This document shows positions 34,299-41,987 of a stretch of DNA of 64,000 bases, piece after piece. The notes beneath the pieces were generated by a model. It made no database searches. It saw only the letters and a list, made by a program, of their open reading frames with translations, and had not been told where the DNA came from. Position numbers and translations under genes: made by a program. The stretch lies in NCBI RefSeq assembly GCF_024391045.1, contig NZ_JANFCZ010000001.1, positions 124,001 to 188,000 of the forward strand, given 5' to 3'. Each line of letters opens with the position of its first letter. Within the stretch, counting starts at the first letter, position 1. The DNA comes from Pseudarthrobacter sulfonivorans. GTDB lineage: Bacteria; Actinomycetota; Actinomycetes; Actinomycetales; Micrococcaceae.

Positions 34299-35242
34299 CC
34301 CGCGTCGCCGCCATCGACTGCGGAACAAACTCCATCCGCCTGCTGATCGCGGATGTGGACCGCAGCAACGGCGCCGCCAGGCTCACGGACGTGGTCCGGG
34401 AAATGCGCGTGGTCCGCCTCGGCCAGGGTGTGGATGCCACCGGCGAGCTGGCTCCCGACGCGCTGGAACGCACCTTTGCAGCCACCGCGGACTATGCCGC
34501 CCTGATCCGTGAGCACGGCGCGGAGTCGGTGCGGTTTGTTGCCACGTCAGCGAGCCGGGACGCACGCAACCGGCACGTCTTTGTGGACGGCGTCCGGGAA
34601 CTGCTGGGTGTGGAGCCCGAGGTCATTTCCGGGGACGAGGAGGCTGCCCTGTCCTTCGCCGGCGCGAGCAGTGTCCTGCCCATCCACGACGGCGACCAGG
34701 TCCTGGTGGTCGACCTCGGCGGCGGCAGCACTGAATTCGTCCTCGGCACGGCCGCGGGTGTCATTGCCGCCAAATCCGTGGACATCGGCTGCGTCCGGCT
34801 CACCGAGCGGCATCTGCGCGATGATCCGCCCACGCCGGAACAGATCGCCGCCGCGGAAGCCGACGTCGACGCAGCCATCACCCGCGCGGGCCTGGACGTT
34901 CCGCTGGAACGCGCCACCGCCGTCGTCGGCGTGGCAGGTTCCATTACGACTATTACGGCCCATGCACTGCGCCTGACGGAATACTCGCCCGCGGCGATCC
35001 ACGGAGCCGAACTGCCCCTCGGCACCATTACCGGGGCCGCCGCGGACCTCCTGGCGATGACCAGGGCTGCACGTGCGGAACTGCCCTACATGCACCCCGG
35101 CCGGGTGGACGTCATGGGCGCCGGCGGCCTGGTGTGGGCCCGGATCCTGGAGCGGCTGCATGACCTCAGCGGCGGCCGGATCGTCACGGCCACAGCCAGC
35201 GAGCACGATATTCTTGATGGAATTGCCCTGAGCCTCAACTGA
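34295..35242 (+). CDS. ppx: exopolyphosphatase / guanosine pentaphosphate phosphohydrolase (Ppx/GppA)
   Basis: 315 residues with the actin-like ATPase fold: phosphate-1 VAAIDCGTNSIRLLIADV, RFVATSASRDARNRHVF, the nucleotide loop VLVVDLGGGSTEFVLG and GVAGSITTITAHAL. The C-terminal HD-type extension of long Ppx enzymes is absent, as in the short actinobacterial form. Acts on polyphosphate or pppGpp. It starts at GTG inside the preceding stop region (four-base overlap), which couples it to DUF501. Confidence 0.93.
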   Translation: MTRVAAIDCGTNSIRLLIADVDRSNGAARLTDVVREMRVVRLGQGVDATGELAPDALERTFAATADYAALIREHGAESVRFVATSASRDARNRHVFVDGVRELLGVEPEVISGDEEAALSFAGASSVLPIHDGDQVLVVDLGGGSTEFVLGTAAGVIAAKSVDIGCVRLTERHLRDDPPTPEQIAAAEADVDAAITRAGLDVPLERATAVVGVAGSITTITAHALRLTEYSPAAIHGAELPLGTITGAAADLLAMTRAARAELPYMHPGRVDVMGAGGLVWARILERLHDLSGGRIVTATASEHDILDGIALSLN

Positions 35243-35277
35243 CGCCGGGCATCATCGCACCAAGCAGGGGAACCCAC

Positions 35278-36654
35278 ATGACCAGAGCAACAGCCCGGTT
35301 CCGCCGGACCGCCGCCGCGCTCCTGGCGATGACCCTCGCAGGCGTCAGTCTCGCAGCCGGCCTGGCACTGGCTCCGGCTGCGCAGGCGGATGACGTCCGG
35401 GACAAACAGTATTGGCTTGGCGAGTCCGGGATCACCAAGGCTTGGGACGTCTCGAAGGGGGCTGGCGTCAAAGTCGCCGTGATAGACAGCGGCGTGGACG
35501 CGGGCCACCCTGACCTGAAAGGCGCAGTCACCGGAGGGTATGACGCCTCGGGGGCAGGCACGTCCAACGGACAGAAGACCCTCGGCGTCAAGCCCGAACA
35601 CGGCACCCTGGTGGCCACGATGCTGGCAGGCCGCGGCCATCAGGCCGCCACAGCCTCGCCGTCACCGAGTGCCTCCCCGTCGCCTGTGGGCCCGGACGGA
35701 ATAGTGGGGGTGGCGCCGGAGGCGGAGATCCTGTCTGTATCCACCTGGCTGGGATCGGCAAATCCCGCAGGCAAAAGCGATCAGGACCAGATCCCCGAGG
35801 CCGTCCGATGGGCCGTGGACAACGGCGCCCGCGTCATCAACATTTCGCTGGGCAGCACCACCCCGCAGTGGCCCCAGAGCTGGGACGCCGCCTTCCTGTA
35901 TGCAGAGCAAAAAGACGTGGTGATCGTTGCCGCGGCCGGAAACCGGGTGGGCGGCAACCTCCAGGTGGGGGCTCCAGCCACCATCCCCGGCGTCCTGACC
36001 GTTGCCGGGCTGGACCGCAAAGGGGTTGCTAGCGTCGACTCGTCCTCGCAGGGGATCAGCATCGGAGTGGCGGCGCCGGCGGAAAACCTCGTCGGCGGAC
36101 TGCCCGGCGGCGGGTATGCCGAATGGGCCGGCACCTCAGGCGCGGCTCCGATCGTTTCCGGTGTGGCCGCCCTGATCAGGTCCAAGTGGCCGGACATGAG
36201 CGCGAAACAGGTCATCAACCGGATTGTCAGTACCGCCAAGGATGCCGGTCCGGCCGGCAAGGACCCGTTGTACGGCTATGGCGTGCTGAACGCTGAGGGG
36301 GCCTTGAAGGATTCGGTGCCGGAAGCCGCGGCGAACCCCCTGGGCTCCATTTCCGACTGGATCCGGGTGCACCGCCGCGGGAACCTGGCCACCCCGGCCC
36401 AGGTCCCCAGCGCCGAGGTGGCCAGCGCCGCTCCCACCCTGCCTGATCCGACGGTGCCCGCCGTGAAGGCGCCGTCACAGCGTGACAGTGCCGTAGGCGC
36501 CGCCGTCGTCATCGGTTCGGCGTTGCTTTTCGTGGTGATTATCGGCGTGGCCGGCTTCCAGCTGCGCAGAGCCGCCCGGGACCCCGGCCTGGCGGGCGAC
36601 GACCCGGATACCGGCGTCTTTGATACCGCGGAGTCCGGGGGCAAACACAGCTAG
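35278..36654 (+). CDS. membrane-anchored subtilisin-like serine protease (S8, mycosin-like layout)
   Basis: 458 residues. A signal peptide with cleavage likely near AAQADD precedes the S8 domain: Asp in VAVIDSGVDAGHPDL, His in EHGTLVATMLAG, and Ser in GTSGAAPIVSGVAALI. A Pro/Ala/Val-rich linker leads to a C-terminal helix (VGAAVVIGSALLFVVIIGVAGFQLRR) and a short cytoplasmic tail. This matches mycosins (MycP), but no ESX secretion genes are in the window. RBS AGGGGA precedes the ATG. Its substrate is unknown. Confidence 0.9.
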   Translation: MTRATARFRRTAAALLAMTLAGVSLAAGLALAPAAQADDVRDKQYWLGESGITKAWDVSKGAGVKVAVIDSGVDAGHPDLKGAVTGGYDASGAGTSNGQKTLGVKPEHGTLVATMLAGRGHQAATASPSPSASPSPVGPDGIVGVAPEAEILSVSTWLGSANPAGKSDQDQIPEAVRWAVDNGARVINISLGSTTPQWPQSWDAAFLYAEQKDVVIVAAAGNRVGGNLQVGAPATIPGVLTVAGLDRKGVASVDSSSQGISIGVAAPAENLVGGLPGGGYAEWAGTSGAAPIVSGVAALIRSKWPDMSAKQVINRIVSTAKDAGPAGKDPLYGYGVLNAEGALKDSVPEAAANPLGSISDWIRVHRRGNLATPAQVPSAEVASAAPTLPDPTVPAVKAPSQRDSAVGAAVVIGSALLFVVIIGVAGFQLRRAARDPGLAGDDPDTGVFDTAESGGKHS

Positions 36655-36676
36655 TGAAGATTTTCACAAAGTGCTG

Positions 36677-36682
36677 TATTCT
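36677..36682 (+). promoter_or_regulatory. -10 hexamer TATTCT of a probable leaderless promoter
   Basis: TATTCT followed by exactly six bases and the ATG of ndh at 36689, within a gap of only 34 bases after the protease gene. A partial -35 match (GTGAAG, 17 bases upstream) overlaps the protease stop codon. Confidence 0.65.
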
Positions 36683-36688
36683 TTACCT

Positions 36689-38167
36689 ATGGCAACCACC
36701 CAAGAGCTCCAGGACCGTCCCCGGGTACTCGTCGTCGGCGGCGGGTACGTCGGCCTGTACGTAGCACTCAAACTGCAGAAGAAGATCGCGAATGCCGGTG
36801 GCATCGTCACCCTCGTGGATCCACTGCCCTACATGACTTACCAGCCCTTCCTCCCCGAGGTCGCCGGCGGCAACATCGAGGCCCGCCACGCGGTGGTCTC
36901 CCACCGCCAGCACCTCAAGCAGACCGAACTGATCCAGGGCAGCGTCACCTCGATCGACCATGCCAACCGCACCGCCGTTGTGGCGCCCGCGGACGGCGGA
37001 GCGCACTTCGAGGTTCCCTACTTCGACATCGTCGTTTCCGCCGGTGCCATCACCCGCACCTTCCCCATCAAGGGGCTCGCGGACAAGGGCATCGGTCTGA
37101 AGACCATCGAAGAGGCCGTGGCGCTGCGCAACAAGGTGCTGGAGCGCCTTGAAGCTGCCTCCACCATCACGGACCCGGCGGCCCGCGCCAAGGCCCTGAC
37201 CTTCGTGGTGGTCGGCGGCGGGTTTGCCGGCATCGAATGCATCACCGAAATGGAAGACCTGGCCCGCGCCGCGGTGAAGAACAACCCGCGCATCAAGCAG
37301 GAGGAAGTCCGCTTCGTCCTGGTTGAGGCCATGGGCCGCATCATGCCCGAGGTCACCGCACCCCAGGCTGAATGGGTGGTGGAGCACCTCCGCAGCCGCG
37401 GCATCGAGGTCCTGCTGAACACCTCGCTGGACAGCGCCGAAGGCGCCCTGAAGCTGATCAACCTCCCGGACAAGACCCTCGCCCAGGAATTCGAGGCCGA
37501 CACCCTGGTGTGGACTGCCGGCGTGCAGGCCAACCCGATGATCCGTTCCTCCGACTTCCCGCTGGAGCCCCGCGGCCGCGTCCGCGTCCTGCCGGACCTC
37601 CGCATCGCCGGTGACGAAGGCATCGTTGAGAACGCCTGGGCCGCCGGCGACATCGCCGCCGTTCCCGACCTCACCGGCAGCGGCCTGCCGGACGGCACCT
37701 GCGTGCCCAACGCGCAGCACGCCCTGCGCCAGGCCAAGCGCCTGGCGAAGAACCTGTGGGCTTCCCGCTGGGACAAGCCGCTGAAGGATTACAAGCACAA
37801 GAACCTGGGTGCTGTTGCCGGCTTCGGTGAGTGGAAGGGTGTTGCCAACATCAACCTCGTCGGCCGCATCGGACTCAAGGGACCGCTGGCCTGGCTCGCC
37901 CACCGCGGCTACCACGGCATGGCCATGCCCACCGTGGAGCGCAAGATCCGCGTGATCATGGGCTGGATCCTGGCCTTCTTCATGGGCCGCGATACCACGC
38001 AGCTGATCGACCTGGACAACCCGCGCGGCGCATTCGTTGCCGCCGCCACGCCTGCGCCCAAGCCCGCCGCGGCGGCGCCCGAGGCTTCAGCTGCCGCGGC
38101 AAAGCCCGGTTCGGCCGCCGCCACCAGCGTGGACCCCAAGCAGCCGGTCACCGCGGACGCCAAGTAG
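36689..38167 (+). CDS. ndh: type II NADH dehydrogenase
   Basis: 492 residues, peripheral flavoprotein passing electrons from NADH to menaquinone without proton pumping. FAD-binding fold RVLVVGGGYVGLYVALKLQKK, PYMTYQPFLPEVAGG, NADH-binding fold LTFVVVGGGFAGIECITEMEDLA, the second FAD contact NAWAAGDIAAVPDL and quinone-site region QHALRQAKRLAKNLW. A C-terminal amphipathic/membrane helix (VIMGWILAFFMGRD) and an Ala/Pro-rich tail follow. Start at ATG 36689 (MATTQELQDRP) is supported by the leaderless promoter. Confidence 0.96.
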   Translation: MATTQELQDRPRVLVVGGGYVGLYVALKLQKKIANAGGIVTLVDPLPYMTYQPFLPEVAGGNIEARHAVVSHRQHLKQTELIQGSVTSIDHANRTAVVAPADGGAHFEVPYFDIVVSAGAITRTFPIKGLADKGIGLKTIEEAVALRNKVLERLEAASTITDPAARAKALTFVVVGGGFAGIECITEMEDLARAAVKNNPRIKQEEVRFVLVEAMGRIMPEVTAPQAEWVVEHLRSRGIEVLLNTSLDSAEGALKLINLPDKTLAQEFEADTLVWTAGVQANPMIRSSDFPLEPRGRVRVLPDLRIAGDEGIVENAWAAGDIAAVPDLTGSGLPDGTCVPNAQHALRQAKRLAKNLWASRWDKPLKDYKHKNLGAVAGFGEWKGVANINLVGRIGLKGPLAWLAHRGYHGMAMPTVERKIRVIMGWILAFFMGRDTTQLIDLDNPRGAFVAAATPAPKPAAAAPEASAAAAKPGSAAATSVDPKQPVTADAK

Positions 38168-38211
38168 CGCGTCCCGCACCGCAGTCCGGTACTGCACTGA
38201 AGTAACGCCCG

Positions 38212-38249
38212 ACGGCGGCTGTCCCCTTTAGGGGGCGGCCGCCGTTTGC
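38212..38249 (+). terminator. terminator after ndh
   Basis: GC-rich hairpin at 38212-38245 (ACGGCGGC-tg-TCCCC, loop TTTA, GGGGgcGGCCGCCGT) with small internal mismatches, followed by TTGC rather than a strong T-tract. It probably ends ndh transcription. Confidence 0.6.
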
Positions 38250-38289
38250 ATGTCCGGGTAGGTTCTCCTCTGCGGGCCTGCCTTCCTTT

Positions 38290-38295
38290 TAGACT
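38290..38295 (+). promoter_or_regulatory. -10 hexamer TAGACT of a probable leaderless promoter
   Basis: TAGACT followed by exactly six bases and the ATG of the ACT-GNAT gene at 38302. Confidence 0.6.
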
Positions 38296-38301
38296 GGCAG
38301 G

Positions 38302-39243
38302 ATGACTGGCGAAACGAACCTCCAGGCCCTGCTCGCAACGCTGCACCCGGTGCTCCGCGACGGCGAATACGTCTACGTCCTGTGGCCGCACGGCAGGCCA
38401 CTGGAAACGGGAATCCAGGCTGCGGTGCGCGAAGCCGAGGGGCTCACGGTGGTCCTGCCGCGCGAGGTTGCAGACAGCCAGGGCCTGCCGTACGACTTTG
38501 TGGCAGCCTGGATCACGCTGGAGGTGCACTCCGAAATGGAGGCTGTCGGCCTGACTGCCGCCGTCGGGAAAGCCTTGACGGATGCCAGGATCAGCTGCAA
38601 CGTGCTGGCGGGCTTCCACCATGATCATCTGCTGGTCCCGGTGGCGGACGCGCCGCGCGCGCTCGAAGTCCTCCATGAACTGTCGGCTGCAAGCCCGGAC
38701 CACCCGCGGCCCGAGCTGATCCTCCGGAACGAGACGGCCGCGGACAGGGCCGGCATTCTTGCACTGGCGGCCGAAGCGTTCGCCATCTCGCCCGTAACGG
38801 GCCTGGCAGTCGAAGGCGAGCCGGCTGAAGTCGAGGTGCTGCGCCGGCTGTTCGAATGCGAGGAGTACCTGCCTGACTTCAGCGTGGTGGCGGAACTGGC
38901 CGGCGAAGTGGTGGGCCACGTGATCAGTACCCGGGCCTGGGTGGGGGACTACGGGTTGCTGGGGTTGGGACCGATCGGCGTCACGCCCAGGCTGCAGCGG
39001 CACGGGATCGGCGCCGCCCTGATGAAGGATACGATCGCCAGGGCCAACGCGGCGGGGGAGGGCGGCATCGCCCTGTTGGGCAGCACCGAGTACTACCCCC
39101 GGTTCGGTTTTGTTCCGGCGGCATCTTTTGGCGTGTTGCCGCCGCACGAGGCCTGGGGCGAGCATTTCCAGCTCCTTCCGCTGGCGCTGTGGCCCGGCGG
39201 GGTCCACGGCACGTTCCGGTATGCCGCACCACTGGCAGGCTGA
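38302..39243 (+). CDS. ACT-like domain fused to a GNAT N-acetyltransferase
   Basis: 313 residues in two parts. Residues 1-133 match the ACT_7-type family: EYVYVLWPHG, EAEGLTVVLPREVADSQGLPYDFVAAWITLEVHSEMEAVGLTAAVGKALTDARISCNVLAGFHHDHLLVPV. Residues 143-313 are a GNAT domain with the acyl-CoA loop GVTPRLQRHGIGAALMKDTI and STEYYPRFGFVPAASFG, related to the predicted N-acetyltransferase YhbS group. Usually these domains occur as separate proteins, so the fusion suggests an amino-acid-type ligand controls the transferase. It looks leaderless. Confidence 0.85.
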   Translation: MTGETNLQALLATLHPVLRDGEYVYVLWPHGRPLETGIQAAVREAEGLTVVLPREVADSQGLPYDFVAAWITLEVHSEMEAVGLTAAVGKALTDARISCNVLAGFHHDHLLVPVADAPRALEVLHELSAASPDHPRPELILRNETAADRAGILALAAEAFAISPVTGLAVEGEPAEVEVLRRLFECEEYLPDFSVVAELAGEVVGHVISTRAWVGDYGLLGLGPIGVTPRLQRHGIGAALMKDTIARANAAGEGGIALLGSTEYYPRFGFVPAASFGVLPPHEAWGEHFQLLPLALWPGGVHGTFRYAAPLAG

Positions 39244-39266
39244 TCACGGGATACCATTGACCGGGC

Positions 39267-39340
39267 GCCCCAGTAGCCCAATTGGCAGAGGCAGCGGACT
39301 TAAAATCCGCGTGTTGTGGGTTCGAGTCCCACCTGGGGTA
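39267..39340 (+). tRNA. tRNA-Leu (anticodon UAA), short variable arm
   Basis: A full cloverleaf: acceptor GCCCCAG/CTGGGGT with a G-U first pair, D stem GCC/GGC, anticodon stem GCGGA/TCCGC with loop CTTAAAA and anticodon TAA at 39301-39303, a five-base variable region GTGTT, T arm GTGGG-TTCGAGT-CCCAC and discriminator A. The 3' CCA is not encoded. A leucine tRNA should have a long type II variable arm, so this type I shape is unusual. TACCAT at 39252-39257 fits a promoter starting near 39264. Confidence 0.85.
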
Positions 39341-39664
39341 CACCTTCTCCTTTTGCTGCGCCTACCGACGGCCCCTGGCCGCAGTCCGGTCCGGCCGCCC
39401 CCTGGCGCGGGTTTGATTCCGCATATGCAACGACTGTTATAAGGATGTGACCTCAGTCACTTATATCCGCAGTGTATATGCACTAATTTGAACCTAAATC
39501 AGGAGCCCCTGATCCACGCAGTCATCTGGTTTTGGCCACGCCCTAAGTGAAGTGTGTTCCACAACACACTTAGGGGGTAGTCTCAGGAAACAATTTCGGA
39601 AGTAAGCGTAAGCTGCCTCGGTCATCCGCAGCAGTCGAGATAATCCGGCTCGGAAGGTAAATAA
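39341..39664 (+). other. 324-base region between the tRNA and the ABC transporter operon
   Basis: No gene. A T-rich stretch just after the tRNA (39343-39354) may help end its transcript. The rest looks like a regulatory region, more AT-rich than its surroundings: TATAAG at 39438-39443, the palindrome GTGAC-ctca-GTCAC at 39447-39460, and a long hairpin at 39541-39575. A GGAAGG ribosome site precedes the ATG at 39665 by seven bases. Confidence 0.6.
39541..39575. promoter_or_regulatory. hairpin/operator candidate upstream of the branched-chain amino-acid transporter
   Basis: CCCTAAGTGAAGTGTGTT and AACACACTTAGGG can pair around CCAC, leaving a five-base bulge (GAAGT). The symmetric ends could equally be an operator for a regulator such as an Lrp or LivR-like protein. 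Position is about 90 bases upstream of the start codon. Confidence 0.5.
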
Positions 39665-40897
39665 ATGTACCGAAAGAAAGTCATCACGGCGTGGGCCGCA
39701 GCGGCCACCCTTACCCTGGCCCTCTCAGGTTGCGCCAATCAGGCCGGCCCCGCCCCCAGCGACACCTCCGGAGCCGCAGGCAAGGTGAACATTCCGGCGA
39801 TTTCCAAGGTGGATGTGCCTTCGGGCGCTGTCCTGCCAAAGGGTGACGGCAAGGCTACCTGCGCAGCAACGACGACGTTGGCGTACGCGGGCGCCCAGAC
39901 GGGAGCGAACGCCCAGCTCGGTGTCAACATCTTCAACGGCATCCAGCTGGCCATCAATCAGCACAATGCCGCCAATCCCGGCTGCCAGGTCCAGTTCAAG
40001 AAGTTTGACACGGAAGGCGACCCCAACAAGGCCACCGGCCCCGTCACCCAGCTCGTCAGCGAACCTGACATTGTCGGCGTCATTGGACTGCCGTTCTCGG
40101 GCGAGTCCAAGGCCACGGGCAATATTTTCGAGCAAAAGGGCCTGGTTCACATCACGCCTTCGGCCACCAACCCCAGCCTGACGGAGAACGGCTGGACAAC
40201 CTTCTTCCGCGGCCTGGGTAACGACGCCGTGCAGGGCCCGGCTGCAGCCAAGTTCCTGACCGGCAAACTGGGTGCGAAGAAGGTCTACCTGGTGCAGGAC
40301 GATTCCGATTACGGCATCGGACTTGGCACCTCGACCTCCGCCGGACTCGGCAGCGCACTGGTCGGTACGGAAAAGGTCACCACCGGCCAGAAGGACTTCT
40401 CGGCAGTGATCTCCAAGATCATGAACGCCAAGGCCGACGCTGTGTTCTACTCCGGCTACTACGCCGAGGGTGCACCGTTCGACCAGCAGCTCTCCGGCAA
40501 GGGATTCACCGGCACGTTCGTGGCTCCTGACGGCGTCAAGGACGATCAGTTCATCAAGCAGGCAGGCGACGCGTCCAACAACGCGTACTTCACCTGCCCG
40601 TGTATCCCGGGCGAACTGATTCCCGATTTTGCCACCGCCTATAAGGACGTATCGAAGGGCACCGAGCCCGGAACGTACTCCATCGAGGGTTACGACGCAG
40701 CTACCGTGCTCCTGTCCGGCATCGATGCAGGCAAACAGTCCCGCGCGGACCTGCTGTCCTGGGTCAAGACCTACGACAAAGACGGCCTGAGCAAGCACTA
40801 CAAGTGGGACGCCAAGGGCGAACTGCAGGCGCCAACCGTTTACGGTTACAAAGTTGAGAACGGCAAGATCGTTCCGATTGGGCCGATCGGCGAGTAA
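39665..40897 (+). CDS. branched-chain amino-acid-type ABC transporter binding lipoprotein
   Basis: 410 residues. Lipoprotein signal peptide with lipobox LALSGC (lipidated Cys at about residue 23). The periplasmic-binding fold type I (LivJ/Peripla_BP_6) follows: LAYAGAQTGANAQLGVNIFNGIQLAINQHNAANPGCQVQFKKFDTEGDPNKA, VIGLPFSGESKATGNIFEQKGLVHITPSATNPSLTE, KVYLVQDDSDYGIGLGTSTSAGLGSAL and GTYSIEGYDAATVLLSGI. The ligand is likely a branched-chain or related amino acid; amides and urea are possible alternatives. A terminator separates it from its permease. Confidence 0.93.
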   Translation: MYRKKVITAWAAAATLTLALSGCANQAGPAPSDTSGAAGKVNIPAISKVDVPSGAVLPKGDGKATCAATTTLAYAGAQTGANAQLGVNIFNGIQLAINQHNAANPGCQVQFKKFDTEGDPNKATGPVTQLVSEPDIVGVIGLPFSGESKATGNIFEQKGLVHITPSATNPSLTENGWTTFFRGLGNDAVQGPAAAKFLTGKLGAKKVYLVQDDSDYGIGLGTSTSAGLGSALVGTEKVTTGQKDFSAVISKIMNAKADAVFYSGYYAEGAPFDQQLSGKGFTGTFVAPDGVKDDQFIKQAGDASNNAYFTCPCIPGELIPDFATAYKDVSKGTEPGTYSIEGYDAATVLLSGIDAGKQSRADLLSWVKTYDKDGLSKHYKWDAKGELQAPTVYGYKVENGKIVPIGPIGE

Positions 40898-40916
40898 TCG
40901 CCACCTTAGAGTGACC

Positions 40917-40954
40917 GGCTGTGGGGCCAGCTTCTGCCGGCCCCACAGCCTTTT
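40917..40954 (+). terminator. intrinsic terminator/attenuator after the binding-protein gene
   Basis: Perfect 12-bp stem GGCTGTGGGGCC / GGCCCCACAGCC (40917-40928, 40939-40950) with a ten-base loop, followed by TTTT. Same placing as in the BMP operon: between the binding protein and the membrane components. Confidence 0.9.
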
Positions 40955-40982
40955 CCTGACCCACGCCTGACAGGAAGTCCCG

Positions 40983-41987
40983 ATGCTCCCACTCCTCGTC
41001 CACCTGCCGTTGGAAAATGACTGGATTTCCTTCGATGTCCCGTCGCTCATGGAAAATTTCTGGAGCGCCACGTTTGACGGCCTGACCTTCGGCGCCATCT
41101 ACGCGCTGGTCGCGCTCGGCTACACCCTTGTCTACGGCGTCCTGAACCTCATCAACTTTGCCCACTCCGAAGTATTCATCGTGGGCTGTTACGCAGTCTT
41201 CTTCACCCTGAGCGGCCTGGGTTTCGGCCCCTCAGCCCCGCGGCTGGACATCTGGGCCATCATCCTGAACCTGCTCCTGGCACTGGTGGTGGCCATGATT
41301 GCCTCCGCCCTGACCGCGTTCGTGCTGGAGCGGGTGGCCTACAAACCGCTCCGGAAGCGAAATGCTCCCCGCCTCGTCTTCCTGATCACCGCCATCGGTG
41401 CGTCATTCACCATCCAGTACCTGATCTACCTGTGGCGCGGTCCCAGCCCGGAGCTGGCACTGACCATGTTCCGGCCCACCCCCATCTTTGACGTGTTCGG
41501 AACCATCATCGATTCGCAGCAGTTGGTCATCATTATCGCCGCCGTGATCATGATGGTCGCCACGGAGCGCTTCATCCGGAAGTCGCGGACCGGGCGTGGC
41601 ATCCGTGCCGTGGCCCAGGACCCGGACACGGCAACCTTGATGGGCGTAAACAAAGAACGCATCATCATCACCACCTTCGTCATCGGGGGCCTGCTGGCCG
41701 GAGCGGCAGCGTTGTTCTACGTCATGAAAATACCCTCCGGGGTTCAATACAGCGGCGGCTTTGTGCTCGGCATCAAAGCGTTTGCGGCTGCGGTGCTGGG
41801 CGGCATCGGCAACGTCCGGGGTGCGCTCCTGGGCGGCCTGCTGCTGGGGCTGATCGGCAACTACGGCCAGATTCTGCTCGGAAATTCGCAGTGGACCGAC
41901 GTTGTTGCCTTCGTGGTCCTGGTCCTGGTCCTCCTGTTGCGGCCGCAGGGAATTCTCGGCACGGCCTTGGGAAGGAGCAAAGCATGA
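40983..41987 (+). CDS. livH: branched-chain amino-acid ABC transporter permease (LivH type)
   Basis: 334 residues, about eight helices. Signature: LTFGAIYALVALGYTLVYGVLNLINFAHSEVFIVGCYAVFF near the N-terminus and the coupling helix GRGIRAVAQDPDTATLMGVNKERIIITTFVIGGLLAGAAALFY. The ATG at 40983 has AGGAAG upstream. It overlaps livM by four bases. Confidence 0.95.
   Translation: MLPLLVHLPLENDWISFDVPSLMENFWSATFDGLTFGAIYALVALGYTLVYGVLNLINFAHSEVFIVGCYAVFFTLSGLGFGPSAPRLDIWAIILNLLLALVVAMIASALTAFVLERVAYKPLRKRNAPRLVFLITAIGASFTIQYLIYLWRGPSPELALTMFRPTPIFDVFGTIIDSQQLVIIIAAVIMMVATERFIRKSRTGRGIRAVAQDPDTATLMGVNKERIIITTFVIGGLLAGAAALFYVMKIPSGVQYSGGFVLGIKAFAAAVLGGIGNVRGALLGGLLLGLIGNYGQILLGNSQWTDVVAFVVLVLVLLLRPQGILGTALGRSKA

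Noticed and set aside
35278-36654. Evidence for a type VII secretion locus
   Set aside because: Only the mycosin-like protease is present; no EccB, EccC, EccD, EccE or WXG100 genes occur in the window.
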